This document shows, piece after piece, positions 51,481-59,090 of a stretch of DNA of 64,000 bases (within the stretch, counting starts at the first letter, position 1; every line of letters starts with the position of its first letter). The position numbers were made by a program, and so were the translations under genes. Source of the DNA: an uncultured Oscillospiraceae bacterium (GTDB lineage: Bacteria; Bacillota; Clostridia; Oscillospirales; Ruminococcaceae); the NCBI GenBank assembly GCA_900539695.1, contig UQDG01000004.1, forward strand, positions 1-64,000, written 5' to 3'. A model generated the notes under the pieces. It was not told the DNA's origin, made no database searches, and was given only the letters and a program-made list of their open reading frames with translations.

Positions 51481-51511
51481 GAAAACCCGCCTGTAACAAG
51501 GCGGGTTTTCT
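51481..51511 (+). terminator. Terminator after the hypothetical membrane protein
   Basis: AAAACCCGCCT and AGGCGGGTTTT pair around GTAACA, with a T-run on exit. Confidence 0.9.
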
Positions 51512-51529
51512 TACACCCAAAATCAGGAG

Positions 51530-51731
51530 GTGACCAACAAAATCAACGCTACATTGACCCACCTGAGCCTGTTTTCCGGCATTGGCGGTCTGGACCTGGC
51601 GGCGGAGGCTGCCGGGTTTGAAACCGTCTGCCAGTGTGAGTGGGCGGATTTTCCGCACTCCGTCCTCTCCGCACGATGGCCGGATGTTCCCAGGTTCCGG
51701 GATAGTACTACTTTTACGAAGGAGGCGTTTT
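51530..51731 (+). pseudogene. DNA cytosine-5 methyltransferase, N-terminal stub
   Basis: The frame reads [20 protein letters not shown] and [20 protein letters not shown], motif I and the following strand of C5 cytosine methylases, then [17 protein letters not shown] and loses similarity. The catalytic PC motif and the rest of the enzyme are missing. The stub is cut by the start of a small HTH gene. The first Met is weakly placed; GGAGGTG lies about 10 bases upstream. Confidence 0.72.
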
Positions 51732-51908
51732 TTGAAAAAACAGGACTTGAAACAGTTAAGATCCATTTCCGAACGACGGGTTCAAAAGCTGTGCGAAGAA
51801 AACCGAATACCGGGTGTTGCAAAATTCAGCCGTATGTGGTTGATACCAAAGGACGCTGAAAAGCCTGTTGATGGGCGGAGAAAGTCGCTCGTAGACAAAG
51901 AAGAATAA
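51732..51908 (+). CDS. Small helix-turn-helix protein
   Basis: This 58-residue protein starts at TTG (51732), six bases after a perfect AAGGAGG (51719-51725). It reads [20 protein letters not shown] and [18 protein letters not shown], the MerR/excisionase-like HTH fold that is frequent in conjugative elements of Firmicutes. It probably binds DNA as a small regulator or directionality factor. It overlaps the end of the methylase stub in another frame. Confidence 0.7.
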   Translation: MKKQDLKQLRSISERRVQKLCEENRIPGVAKFSRMWLIPKDAEKPVDGRRKSLVDKEE

Positions 51909-51965
51909 TGAGCTTCATCGGAAATTCAAAAAACTATGCTACACTACAGACTTGGAGGTGGAACA

Positions 51966-52631
51966 ATGCAGAAGATTTTAATTGTCGAAGATGATATTGA
52001 CATTCAGGATATATTGAAAAATCATCTGATTGATGCGGGATATGAAGTTGCTGTTGCTTCTGACGGCGTGGCGGGGATTGCAATGTTTGATGATACAATC
52101 GACCTTGTGCTGTTAGACATCATGCTCCCTAAAATCGACGGCTATGGTGTGTGTGAGGTCATTCGCAAGCGGTCACAAGTTCCTATTATCATGCTTACTG
52201 CGCTTTCGGATGAAGAAAACCAGTTGAAGGGTTTTGAACAGCAGATTGATGATTACATTCCAAAGCCCTTTTCGCCCGCAATCCTACTGTGCAAGATTGC
52301 GGCTATTCTTCGCCGTAGAACTACGGAAAATCAAAATCCATCCCTGCTTACTTATAAAGAGTTGAATATGGATGTTGATGGATTTCATGTATATCAAGGC
52401 GGGAACGAGGTTGTTTTGACCAGCAAAGAGTTTGCGCTTCTTAGGCTTATGCTTGAAAATCAGGGAAAGGTTTTTACTCGGCAAATGCTGCTTGACCGAT
52501 TGTGGGCGGAGGATTTGGAGGTCGAAGATCGGATCGTTGACAGTCATATAAAGAACATTCGCAAAAAGCTGAATGCTGACTATATAAAAACAATTAGAGG
52601 GGTGGGATACAGAATTGATAAGGAAAATTAA
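51966..52631 (+). CDS. OmpR/PhoB-family response regulator
   Basis: The 221 residues have a receiver domain (ILIVEDDIDIQDILKNHL, phospho-acceptor Asp in LVLLDIMLPKIDGYG, Thr in IIMLTA, Lys in YIPKPFSP) and a winged-helix output domain (about 125-221; RQMLLDRLW, DSHIKNIRKKL, IRGVGYRID). GGAGGTGG precedes the ATG at 51966. Its stop overlaps the kinase start by 17 bases. The target genes are not known; the secreted protein after the kinase is a candidate. Confidence 0.93.
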   Translation: MQKILIVEDDIDIQDILKNHLIDAGYEVAVASDGVAGIAMFDDTIDLVLLDIMLPKIDGYGVCEVIRKRSQVPIIMLTALSDEENQLKGFEQQIDDYIPKPFSPAILLCKIAAILRRRTTENQNPSLLTYKELNMDVDGFHVYQGGNEVVLTSKEFALLRLMLENQGKVFTRQMLLDRLWAEDLEVEDRIVDSHIKNIRKKLNADYIKTIRGVGYRIDKEN

Positions 52632-54066
52632 AACGAGCCTAACGGCAAAGCTCTTTTTAGCGACAACGGTTCTTTTGATTTTGGTATGTTTGCTTTCTGT
52701 TTTCAGTATGGCGAGATATATTCCCCAAACTTATAGCAATCGACTTAGTGCAGAATTGCAAAAGCAAGCAAATGATTTAGTGCCAGTATTGGAAAAGGCT
52801 GGTTCCTTAGAGGAATGCTATTCACTTGTTCAGCAATTCACCGCACAGACAAAAGCAACTGCCTATATTGAAGATGATTATGGAGATATTTTATATTCAA
52901 GTGACAAATTGACGATAACAACAGACAAGGATTCTATTGCTACGATTCAAGAAAATCCTGATAGAGCAATTATTACAAGTGACGAATTACTGACAGAAGC
53001 AGGCTATGTGTTCACCCTGTTAGGTAGCGACTATACCCTTTATGTGCAAAGTGATACGGTGTCCGTCAATCAGGCAACAGAGGCGATTTGGCAAACCGTT
53101 CCGCTGGTTATATTGGGAATCTTCTTTATGTCCATCTTGTTTTCTGTCATTTACTCACGCTATATAACAAAACCGATTATTGAATTAAGCAGCACATCGC
53201 AAAAAATGGCCCACCTCAATTTTGAGCCGCACGGAAATTCTAATCGTTCAGACGAGATAGGAATACTCTCGGACAGCTTAAATACTTTGTCGGATAATTT
53301 ACAGCATACATTGGCAGAACTGAAAAAAAGCAATTCCGAGTTAGAGGCCGAAATATCAAAAGAGCGAGAACTTGAAAAAAAGCAACAGGAATTTTTCTCG
53401 GCGGCATCACATGAACTGAAAACGCCTTTGACAATTCTGAAAGGTCATTTAATGGGGATGCTCAATAAGGTCAAAGGATATGAAAATCAAGAGTCGTATA
53501 TGGAGCGGTCGCTGGCCGTTGTTGAAAAAATGGAAACATTAGTGAAAGAACTGCTCTATGTATCTAAAACAGACGGAAAACAGAGAACAGAATATAAGAC
53601 GATTGATTTTGCAGAGCTTCTTCGGGTACAAATAGCTGATGTGACCGATTTGCTGTCTGAAAAAGAAATCTCCCTTTCCGTGGATATTCCTGACAAAATC
53701 CTGTGTGATGCAGACCCGGCACAGATGGAACGAGCCATTCAAAATGTTTTGGTAAATGCCATTCGCTACTCACCGAATGGCGAGGCAATCTATATATCCT
53801 TATCGAACGATAAAAATACCGTTTCCTGCAAAGTTGAAAATACAGGCGTCCATATTCCAGAGGAAATGATACCCCATCTATTTGAAGCATTTTACAGAGC
53901 GGATACCTCCCGTAATCGTAATACTGGGGGAACAGGCTTAGGACTTTATATCGTTCGCAAAATCATGGAACTGCACCACGCAAAATATGGTATCCAAAAC
54001 ACAAGCAGAGGTGTGGTGTTCTGGCTTGAAATGCCGCAAGAAAGAGGTGCTATCAACTCCATCTAA
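52615..54066 (+). CDS. Membrane sensor histidine kinase
   Basis: The 483 residues have two membrane helices (about 12-33 and 160-182) enclosing an extracellular sensor of about 125 residues, a HAMP region (about 183-235), a coiled coil, an H-box with the phospho-His in FFSAASHELKTPL, and an ATPase domain (N-box NVLVNAIRYSPNG, G-boxes GTGLGLYIV). The start is TTG at 52615. With the response regulator it forms a VanRS-like pair. The signal is unknown; lipid II, peptides or antibiotics are typical for this group. Confidence 0.92.
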   Translation: MIRKIKTSLTAKLFLATTVLLILVCLLSVFSMARYIPQTYSNRLSAELQKQANDLVPVLEKAGSLEECYSLVQQFTAQTKATAYIEDDYGDILYSSDKLTITTDKDSIATIQENPDRAIITSDELLTEAGYVFTLLGSDYTLYVQSDTVSVNQATEAIWQTVPLVILGIFFMSILFSVIYSRYITKPIIELSSTSQKMAHLNFEPHGNSNRSDEIGILSDSLNTLSDNLQHTLAELKKSNSELEAEISKERELEKKQQEFFSAASHELKTPLTILKGHLMGMLNKVKGYENQESYMERSLAVVEKMETLVKELLYVSKTDGKQRTEYKTIDFAELLRVQIADVTDLLSEKEISLSVDIPDKILCDADPAQMERAIQNVLVNAIRYSPNGEAIYISLSNDKNTVSCKVENTGVHIPEEMIPHLFEAFYRADTSRNRNTGGTGLGLYIVRKIMELHHAKYGIQNTSRGVVFWLEMPQERGAINSI

Positions 54067-54110
54067 ACTCCATATTCCTTGCAAACTATATCCAAATCAT
54101 TTTGTTATCT

Positions 54111-54144
54111 TATAGCTGTCCTCAAGAGGACAGCTATAATTTTT
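54111..54144 (+). terminator. Hairpin after the histidine kinase
   Basis: TATAGCTGTCCTC and GAGGACAGCTATA form a perfect 13-base stem with a 2-base centre, followed by ATTTTTG. It can act as an attenuating terminator ahead of the secreted protein gene 20 bases downstream. Confidence 0.75.
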
Positions 54145-54163
54145 GAAAGCGAGGCAAAGCAAA

Positions 54164-54700
54164 ATGGTAAAAGCTAAATTCGGAGCATTGGCTCTGACGG
54201 TATTGATGGGACTGGGTGCAGTAAGTCCCTTGCATGGGGTCACAGAAGCTCATGCGCTAAACGCACCTGTTGCCAATTCTGCACAGCAGAAAACGGTCGT
54301 GTCCACAACGGATGATTCCGATGGCGTTATGAGCTACAAGGACAAGGAGAGCGGAAAGACCTTTGTCAGCGAGGACAATGGCGCAAGCTGGATGTCCGAA
54401 GAAGATTATAATAACAGCCATCCCGCAATCAACTACGAGTGGTGGACTTATGACGAGTACAAGGAATGGCTGGAACAGGAAAAGAAAACTCTTCAGGAAA
54501 TGGCCGACGAGCACGCAATGGCCGAAACCAGCGAGGGCTCTTTCGAGTGGACGCAGGAAATGACAGACCAGTACATTGCCGAATATGAGCAGACCCTGGA
54601 GGACATCAAAAATGGGCTTCTCGTATCTAAGTCTGTGAATGGGGACGATGAGTGCATGACAACTTTCAATCCTAATTGGGTAGGCAGCACTACCGACTAA
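54164..54700 (+). CDS. Secreted acidic protein of unknown function
   Basis: This 178-residue protein starts with a signal peptide (MVKAKFGALALTVLMGLGAV, then an Ala-rich cleavage region near residue 30-35). The mature part is strongly acidic and rich in Trp, Tyr and Glu (YEWWTYDEYKEWLEQEKKTL; EWTQEMTDQYIAEYEQTLED). I do not recognise a domain. It follows the two-component system with a hairpin between, so it may be the signal ligand, a modulator or a target. The start at 54164 follows GAGG by nine bases; an in-frame ATG at 54143 overlaps the hairpin exit and lacks one. Confidence 0.65.
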   Translation: MVKAKFGALALTVLMGLGAVSPLHGVTEAHALNAPVANSAQQKTVVSTTDDSDGVMSYKDKESGKTFVSEDNGASWMSEEDYNNSHPAINYEWWTYDEYKEWLEQEKKTLQEMADEHAMAETSEGSFEWTQEMTDQYIAEYEQTLEDIKNGLLVSKSVNGDDECMTTFNPNWVGSTTD

Positions 54701-55088
54701 CAGCCTATCATGTTGATTTAGAAACTGCCACACGACGGCAAAAGAAAAAAGCCGTCGTACAGCAGCCATATCGACACGCCCATTTGAAGCGGCGGCTTTG
54801 ATTTTCAGAGCCGCCGTTTCTTTGCGTTTACACAAACCTATGAAGACTTGCAGGGACGCGGTAGCCGATTGGAGGTTAGCGGCGCAAGCCCCGGCAAAGT
54901 GATCCAAAAATCGAATTAGCAAAACGCAGAATTTTCTTAGCAAATTTCTGAAAAGCGTTCGAGTCCAATTAGCAAATATACATCATGCGGCGCATAAAAA
55001 TCTCCCGGTAACGGAAGTGAAATTACCGGGAGAAGGAGGAACAAAAAAACGCTGCAAACCCCGAAAAAAGGCTTGCAGCGGTGCTTTC
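54701..55088. other. Non-coding stretch with hairpins at the edge of the acquired region
   Basis: I see no gene here. It holds three strong hairpins: ACGACGGC/GCCGTCGT (54732-54758), GCGGCGGCT/AGCCGCCG (about 54792-54820) and TCTCCCGGTAA/TTACCGGGAGA (55001-55033). AATTAGCAAA recurs near 54916 and 54967, with a related TTAGCAAAT at 54938. The composition resembles the end of an integrated element next to tRNA-Arg. Confidence 0.5.
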
Positions 55089-55165
55089 TGGCGTCCCAGA
55101 GAGGATTTGAACCTCCGACCCCACGCTTAGGAGGCGTGTGCTCTATCCAGCTGAGCTACTGAGAC
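55089..55165 (-). tRNA. tRNA-Arg (anticodon CCT)
   Basis: On the minus strand the gene opens GTCTCAGTAGCTCAGCTGGA and ends CTGGGACG plus an encoded CCA. The anticodon loop CTCCTAA gives CCT and the T-arm GGTTCAAATCC is standard. The 3' end faces the acquired region, as expected for an integration target. Confidence 0.95.
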
Positions 55166-55216
55166 ATTTATAAGTTTTATGCAATTTTCAAGGCTCGAAG
55201 GAATCGAACAATCTGC

Positions 55217-55258
55217 CGCTTAGGAGGCGTGTGCTCTATCCAGCTGAGCTACTGAGAC
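55217..55258 (-). repeat. Duplicated 5' half of tRNA-Arg
   Basis: These 42 bases are identical to 55124-55165, the D-arm and anticodon-arm half of tRNA-Arg. The following sequence on the minus strand (GGCAGATTGTTCGATTCC) does not complete a tRNA with matching acceptor stem. It is a pseudo-tRNA left by duplication or by an integration/excision event. Confidence 0.8.
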
Positions 55259-55434
55259 AGGCAACATGCCTATTATACCGTTTTGCCACACAAATTGCAA
55301 GGGTGCTCTTGCATGCGGGAACCTGCCCTATTATAATAAAGGCAGGAGCAAAACGGCGCTGCAGGATTTCTGCCGGACGGCATGAGCACCACCCGGGCCA
55401 AGCGCGGCGCTTCGGAGCAAAGGAGCAAAATGTA

Positions 55435-56559
55435 ATGGAGCAGATGGATAAAGTGAAAAAGAATTTCGGCTTTGGCTGTATGCGCCTGCCGATGAACGGC
55501 GACCAGGTGGACATTGCCGAGACCACCCGCATGGTGGACGAGTTTCTGGCGCAGGGATTCAACTATTTTGACACCGCCCACGGTTACATTGGCGGCAAGA
55601 GTGAGCTGGCCCTGAAAGAGTGCCTGACCAGCCGCTACCCCCGCGAGGCCTACAGTCTGACCGACAAGCTGACCGACAGCTATTTCAAGACCGAGACTGA
55701 CATCCGCCCGTTTTTTGAAAGCCAGCTGGAAGCCTGCGGCGTGGACTACTTTGATTTTTACCTGATGCACGCCCAGAACGCCGACAACTTTAAAAAGTTC
55801 AAGGCTTGCCGCGCCTACGAGACCGCCTTTGCGCTGAAAGCCGAGGGCAGGATCCGCCATGTGGGCCTCTCTTTCCACGACCGCGCCGAGGTGCTGGACC
55901 AGATCTTGACCGAGTACCCGCAGATCGAGGTGGTACAGATTCAGTTCAACTACCTGGATTACGATGATATTGCTGTGCAGAGCCGCAAGTGCTACGAGGT
56001 TTGCCGCAAGCACGGCAAGCCGGTGCTGGTGATGGAGCCGGTCAAGGGCGGCAGCCTGGTCAACCTGCCCGAGGAAGCCAAAAAGGTGCTGGACGACCTG
56101 CACGGCGGCAGCCCCGCCAGCTATGCCATCCGCTTTGCCGCGGGCTTCCCCGGCATGATGATGGTGCTGTCCGGCATGAGTGACCTGGAGCAGATGAAGG
56201 ACAACCTGAGCTATATGCGCGACTTTAAGCCGCTGAACGAGACCGAGCTGGCCGCCGTAAAAAAGGTGCAGGAGATCTTCCACAAGATGAACATGATCCC
56301 CTGCACGGCCTGCCGCTACTGTGTTGAGGGCTGCCCCAAGCAGATCTCCATCCCAGACCTGTTTGCTATCATGAACATCAAGCAGCTGCACCACGATTGG
56401 AACGCGGACTACTACTACGAGGAAGTCCACACCGCCCCCGGCCGCCGCGCCTCGGACTGCCTGAAATGCGGCAAGTGCGAGAAGATCTGCCCGCAGCATC
56501 TGCCCATCCGCAAGCTGCTGGAGGAGGTAGCCAAAGAATTTGATAAGCCAGAAGCATAA
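55435..56559 (+). CDS. Aldo/keto reductase with C-terminal 4Fe-4S domain
   Basis: The 374 residues have an AKR TIM barrel (FGFGCMRLPMNG; NYFDTAHGYIGGKSE with Asp and Tyr of the tetrad; SLTDKLTDSY with Lys; YLMHAQNAD with His) and a C-terminal ferredoxin-like region with CTACRYCVEGCPKQ and CLKCGKCEKICPQH clusters. Such proteins probably use ferredoxin-linked electrons in anaerobes; substrates are unknown. Start 55435 follows AAGGAGC. It is monocistronic, with a terminator right after. Confidence 0.92.
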   Translation: MEQMDKVKKNFGFGCMRLPMNGDQVDIAETTRMVDEFLAQGFNYFDTAHGYIGGKSELALKECLTSRYPREAYSLTDKLTDSYFKTETDIRPFFESQLEACGVDYFDFYLMHAQNADNFKKFKACRAYETAFALKAEGRIRHVGLSFHDRAEVLDQILTEYPQIEVVQIQFNYLDYDDIAVQSRKCYEVCRKHGKPVLVMEPVKGGSLVNLPEEAKKVLDDLHGGSPASYAIRFAAGFPGMMMVLSGMSDLEQMKDNLSYMRDFKPLNETELAAVKKVQEIFHKMNMIPCTACRYCVEGCPKQISIPDLFAIMNIKQLHHDWNADYYYEEVHTAPGRRASDCLKCGKCEKICPQHLPIRKLLEEVAKEFDKPEA

Positions 56560-56573
56560 TCCATAAAAACAAT

Positions 56574-56613
56574 AAAACGCCCCTGCCCTGCGCGGTTTGC
56601 GCCAAGGCGGGGG
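56574..56613 (+). terminator. Terminator after the aldo/keto reductase
   Basis: AAACGCCCCTGCC and GGCGGGGGTGTTT arms around a short internal hairpin, with T-runs on exit. It lies between convergent genes. Confidence 0.82.
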
Positions 56614-56628
56614 TGTTTTATTGTAGGG

Positions 56629-57174
56629 TTACAGGACCAGCCGCATTAAGACCAGCTCTTGGTAGCCGGTGTTGCGGGAGCGGAAGCCCTTGGGGTTGCG
56701 GCCGTATTCCACAAAGCCGAACTTTTTGTACAGGGCAAGGGCGCTGGCGTTATCGGCTACCACATCCAGCTCCAGCTGGGCGTAGCCAGCCTTGCGGGCG
56801 CAGTCGATGCAGGCGGCGGTGAGTACCTGGCCAATGCCAAGGCCCCAGAATTCCTTAGTGATGCTGATGCCGAACTCGGCGCGGTGCCGCAGCTTATAGC
56901 AGCCGCCGACAGCGTTGATCCCGGCGGTGCCGGCCACCTTCCCGTCCACGATGGCGAGAATTTCCACCTCATTCGGGCTTTCGGTTTTGGCCTGAAGGTA
57001 TTCGCCCTCCTGCGTGGCGGTGAGGGTGTTCTCCTCCGGGTAAGTCAGCAGGTTATCCGTTTCCGCATGGGTCAGGATGAAATTGTCCAGTGCGGCCTGG
57101 CCATCGGCCGCGGTGCCACTGCGCAGACAGCAGGACGCGCCGTTTTTCAGTTGGATGATTTGGTGGTAGGTCAT
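56629..57174 (-). CDS. GNAT family N-acetyltransferase
   Basis: The 181 residues show the GNAT acetyl-CoA site (FGISITKEFWGLGIGQVLTA), the preceding strand VAGTAGINAVGG and the late LDVVADNASALALYKKFGFV. It resembles RimJ/RimL-like or YhhY-type enzymes that acetylate small molecules or protein N-termini. The substrate is unknown. GGAGGTTTCC precedes the ATG. It starts 32 bases after the ABC exporter gene and may share its transcript. Confidence 0.9.
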   Translation of the reverse strand: MTYHQIIQLKNGASCCLRSGTAADGQAALDNFILTHAETDNLLTYPEENTLTATQEGEYLQAKTESPNEVEILAIVDGKVAGTAGINAVGGCYKLRHRAEFGISITKEFWGLGIGQVLTAACIDCARKAGYAQLELDVVADNASALALYKKFGFVEYGRNPKGFRSRNTGYQELVLMRLVL

Positions 57175-57206
57175 GGAAACCTCCTGGAAACCGGGGCAAA
57201 ACGGGC

Positions 57207-59090
57207 TTACTCCCCCATCTGCTCCTTATGATACTGCAGGGTGTACAGTTGGTAATACCGGCCATGCTTAGCCAGCAATTCCTGGTGGGTACCCTGCTCC
57301 AAAATTTTGCCGTGAGATAGCACGATGATGTTATCGGCGTGCTGGATCGTGGATAAGCGGTGGGCGACCATGAGCATGGTGCCGACGCTGCGCATTTTTT
57401 CCAGCGAGTCCTGGATCAGCAACTCGGTCTCCGTGTCGATATTTGCCGTGGCCTCGTCCAAAATCATCACGCTGGGCTTGTGGATGATGGTGCGGGCAAA
57501 GCTGAGCAGCTGCCGCTGACCTGCCGAGAAGTTGTTGCCGCGCTCCCGCACTTCCTCGTCCAGGCCATGGTCCAGCTTGTCGATGAAGTGATCGGCGTTG
57601 ACGTAGTGACAGACGCGGCGGATCTCCTCGTCAGGAATGCCCTCCTCCCGCAGGACGATGTTGCTGCGGATGGTGCCGGAGAAAAGGAACACGTCCTGCA
57701 GCATCTGGCCAAAATGGCGGCGCAGCGAGGAAATCTTGATCTTGCGGATGTCGATGCCGTCAATCAGAATCTCACCCTTCTGGAACTCATAATTGCGGCA
57801 GATGAGCGACAAAATTGTGCTTTTGCCGCTGCCGGTGGAGCCGACAAAGGCCACGGTCTCCCGCGGGTTGATGTGGAAGGACACACCCTGCAGCACCCAC
57901 TCGCCGGGGATGTAACTGAACCAGACGTCGCGGAACTCGATCTCGCCCTTCACCTCGTTCAGCTCGATGGCGTCGGGAGCGTCCACCAGTTTCGGCTCAA
58001 TGTCCATGATGGAGAACACCTTTTCCGAGGAGGCCAGCGCCGATTGCAGCCAGTTGAACTGCTCGGCCAGATTTTGGATGGGGGTGAAAAACTTGGAAAT
58101 GTACATGTAGAACGTGACAATGGTGCCGCCTGTGATGGTCTGCCCCAAGAATGACACGCCGGTCAGGTAGCCCATGCCGCCCAGGTAAAACAGGCACAGG
58201 ATGGAAGAAATGTACAGCATGTACACCAGCGGCCGGAAGATGCCGAAAACAAAAATCTGCTCGATGTTCGCCTTGGCAAGAGTCTGGCTTTTCTGGCGGA
58301 ATTCCGCCATTTTTTCGTCCTCACGGCCGAAGATCTGGGTGACCTTGATACCGGAAAGATTCTCCGACAGATAGGTGTTGATGTCGGTGGTGGCATCCTT
58401 GACCTTGCGGTAGGCCCGGCGGGAGAATTTGCGGAAGATGACCGTAAAAATGACGATGAACGGAACGAAGCAGAGCACCATCAGGGTCAGCTCGTAGTTC
58501 AGCAAAATCATGGCCACCAGGATGCCCAAAATAACGAACGCATTTTTGGTCAGGCTGACCAAAAGGTTGGTGAACATCATCGAGATGGCGTTGGTGTCGT
58601 TGGTAATGCGGGTTACCAGCTTGCCCACGGGAATTTCATTCAGCTGCTCGTGGGAGAGGGACTCAATGTGGGTAAACAGGTCCTCGCGCAGGTCAGACAC
58701 GATGCGCTGACCGACGCGCTGCAGAATCACGGCTTGCAGGTAGGTGCTGGCCATCGAGAAAAGCAGTACCCCGGCGTAGACCGCCACCCGGCCGTACAGC
58801 GCGGGCAGGGTAAAATCGGTGGCGACAAGCTCCTCGATATTGCCGACGATCAGCGGCGAGATGATGTCGTAGGCGATGGAGAACAGCATCAGAAACAACA
58901 CCACAACGAACTGCTTCCGGTAAGGCTTGGCGTAAGCCATCAGGCGGCGCATGATCTCGCCGTCGTTCATTGTGCGCTCAAAGCCCATGGTGGCCTTTTT
59001 GTCTTTGACCAGCGCGTAGGCCGCCACAAGGATGGCCGTGATGGCACCGATCACACCGCCGGTCAGCAGCAGCGGATTGATCTCAGTCAT
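57207..59090 (-). CDS. ABC exporter half-transporter (second of a pair)
   Basis: The 627 residues hold an extra N-terminal membrane helix, a six-helix type-1 exporter domain (about 45-345) and a nucleotide-binding domain (Walker A GSTGSGKSTIL, signature NFSAGQRQLL, Walker B VMILDEATANID, H-loop AHRLST). The signature deviates from LSGGQ only slightly. It starts at 59090, overlapping the first half-transporter by eight bases, and GGAGGTG gives the ribosome site. Together they form a heterodimeric multidrug or lipid exporter of the BmrCD/LmrCD kind. Confidence 0.92.
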   Translation of the reverse strand: MTEINPLLLTGGVIGAITAILVAAYALVKDKKATMGFERTMNDGEIMRRLMAYAKPYRKQFVVVLFLMLFSIAYDIISPLIVGNIEELVATDFTLPALYGRVAVYAGVLLFSMASTYLQAVILQRVGQRIVSDLREDLFTHIESLSHEQLNEIPVGKLVTRITNDTNAISMMFTNLLVSLTKNAFVILGILVAMILLNYELTLMVLCFVPFIVIFTVIFRKFSRRAYRKVKDATTDINTYLSENLSGIKVTQIFGREDEKMAEFRQKSQTLAKANIEQIFVFGIFRPLVYMLYISSILCLFYLGGMGYLTGVSFLGQTITGGTIVTFYMYISKFFTPIQNLAEQFNWLQSALASSEKVFSIMDIEPKLVDAPDAIELNEVKGEIEFRDVWFSYIPGEWVLQGVSFHINPRETVAFVGSTGSGKSTILSLICRNYEFQKGEILIDGIDIRKIKISSLRRHFGQMLQDVFLFSGTIRSNIVLREEGIPDEEIRRVCHYVNADHFIDKLDHGLDEEVRERGNNFSAGQRQLLSFARTIIHKPSVMILDEATANIDTETELLIQDSLEKMRSVGTMLMVAHRLSTIQHADNIIVLSHGKILEQGTHQELLAKHGRYYQLYTLQYHKEQMGE

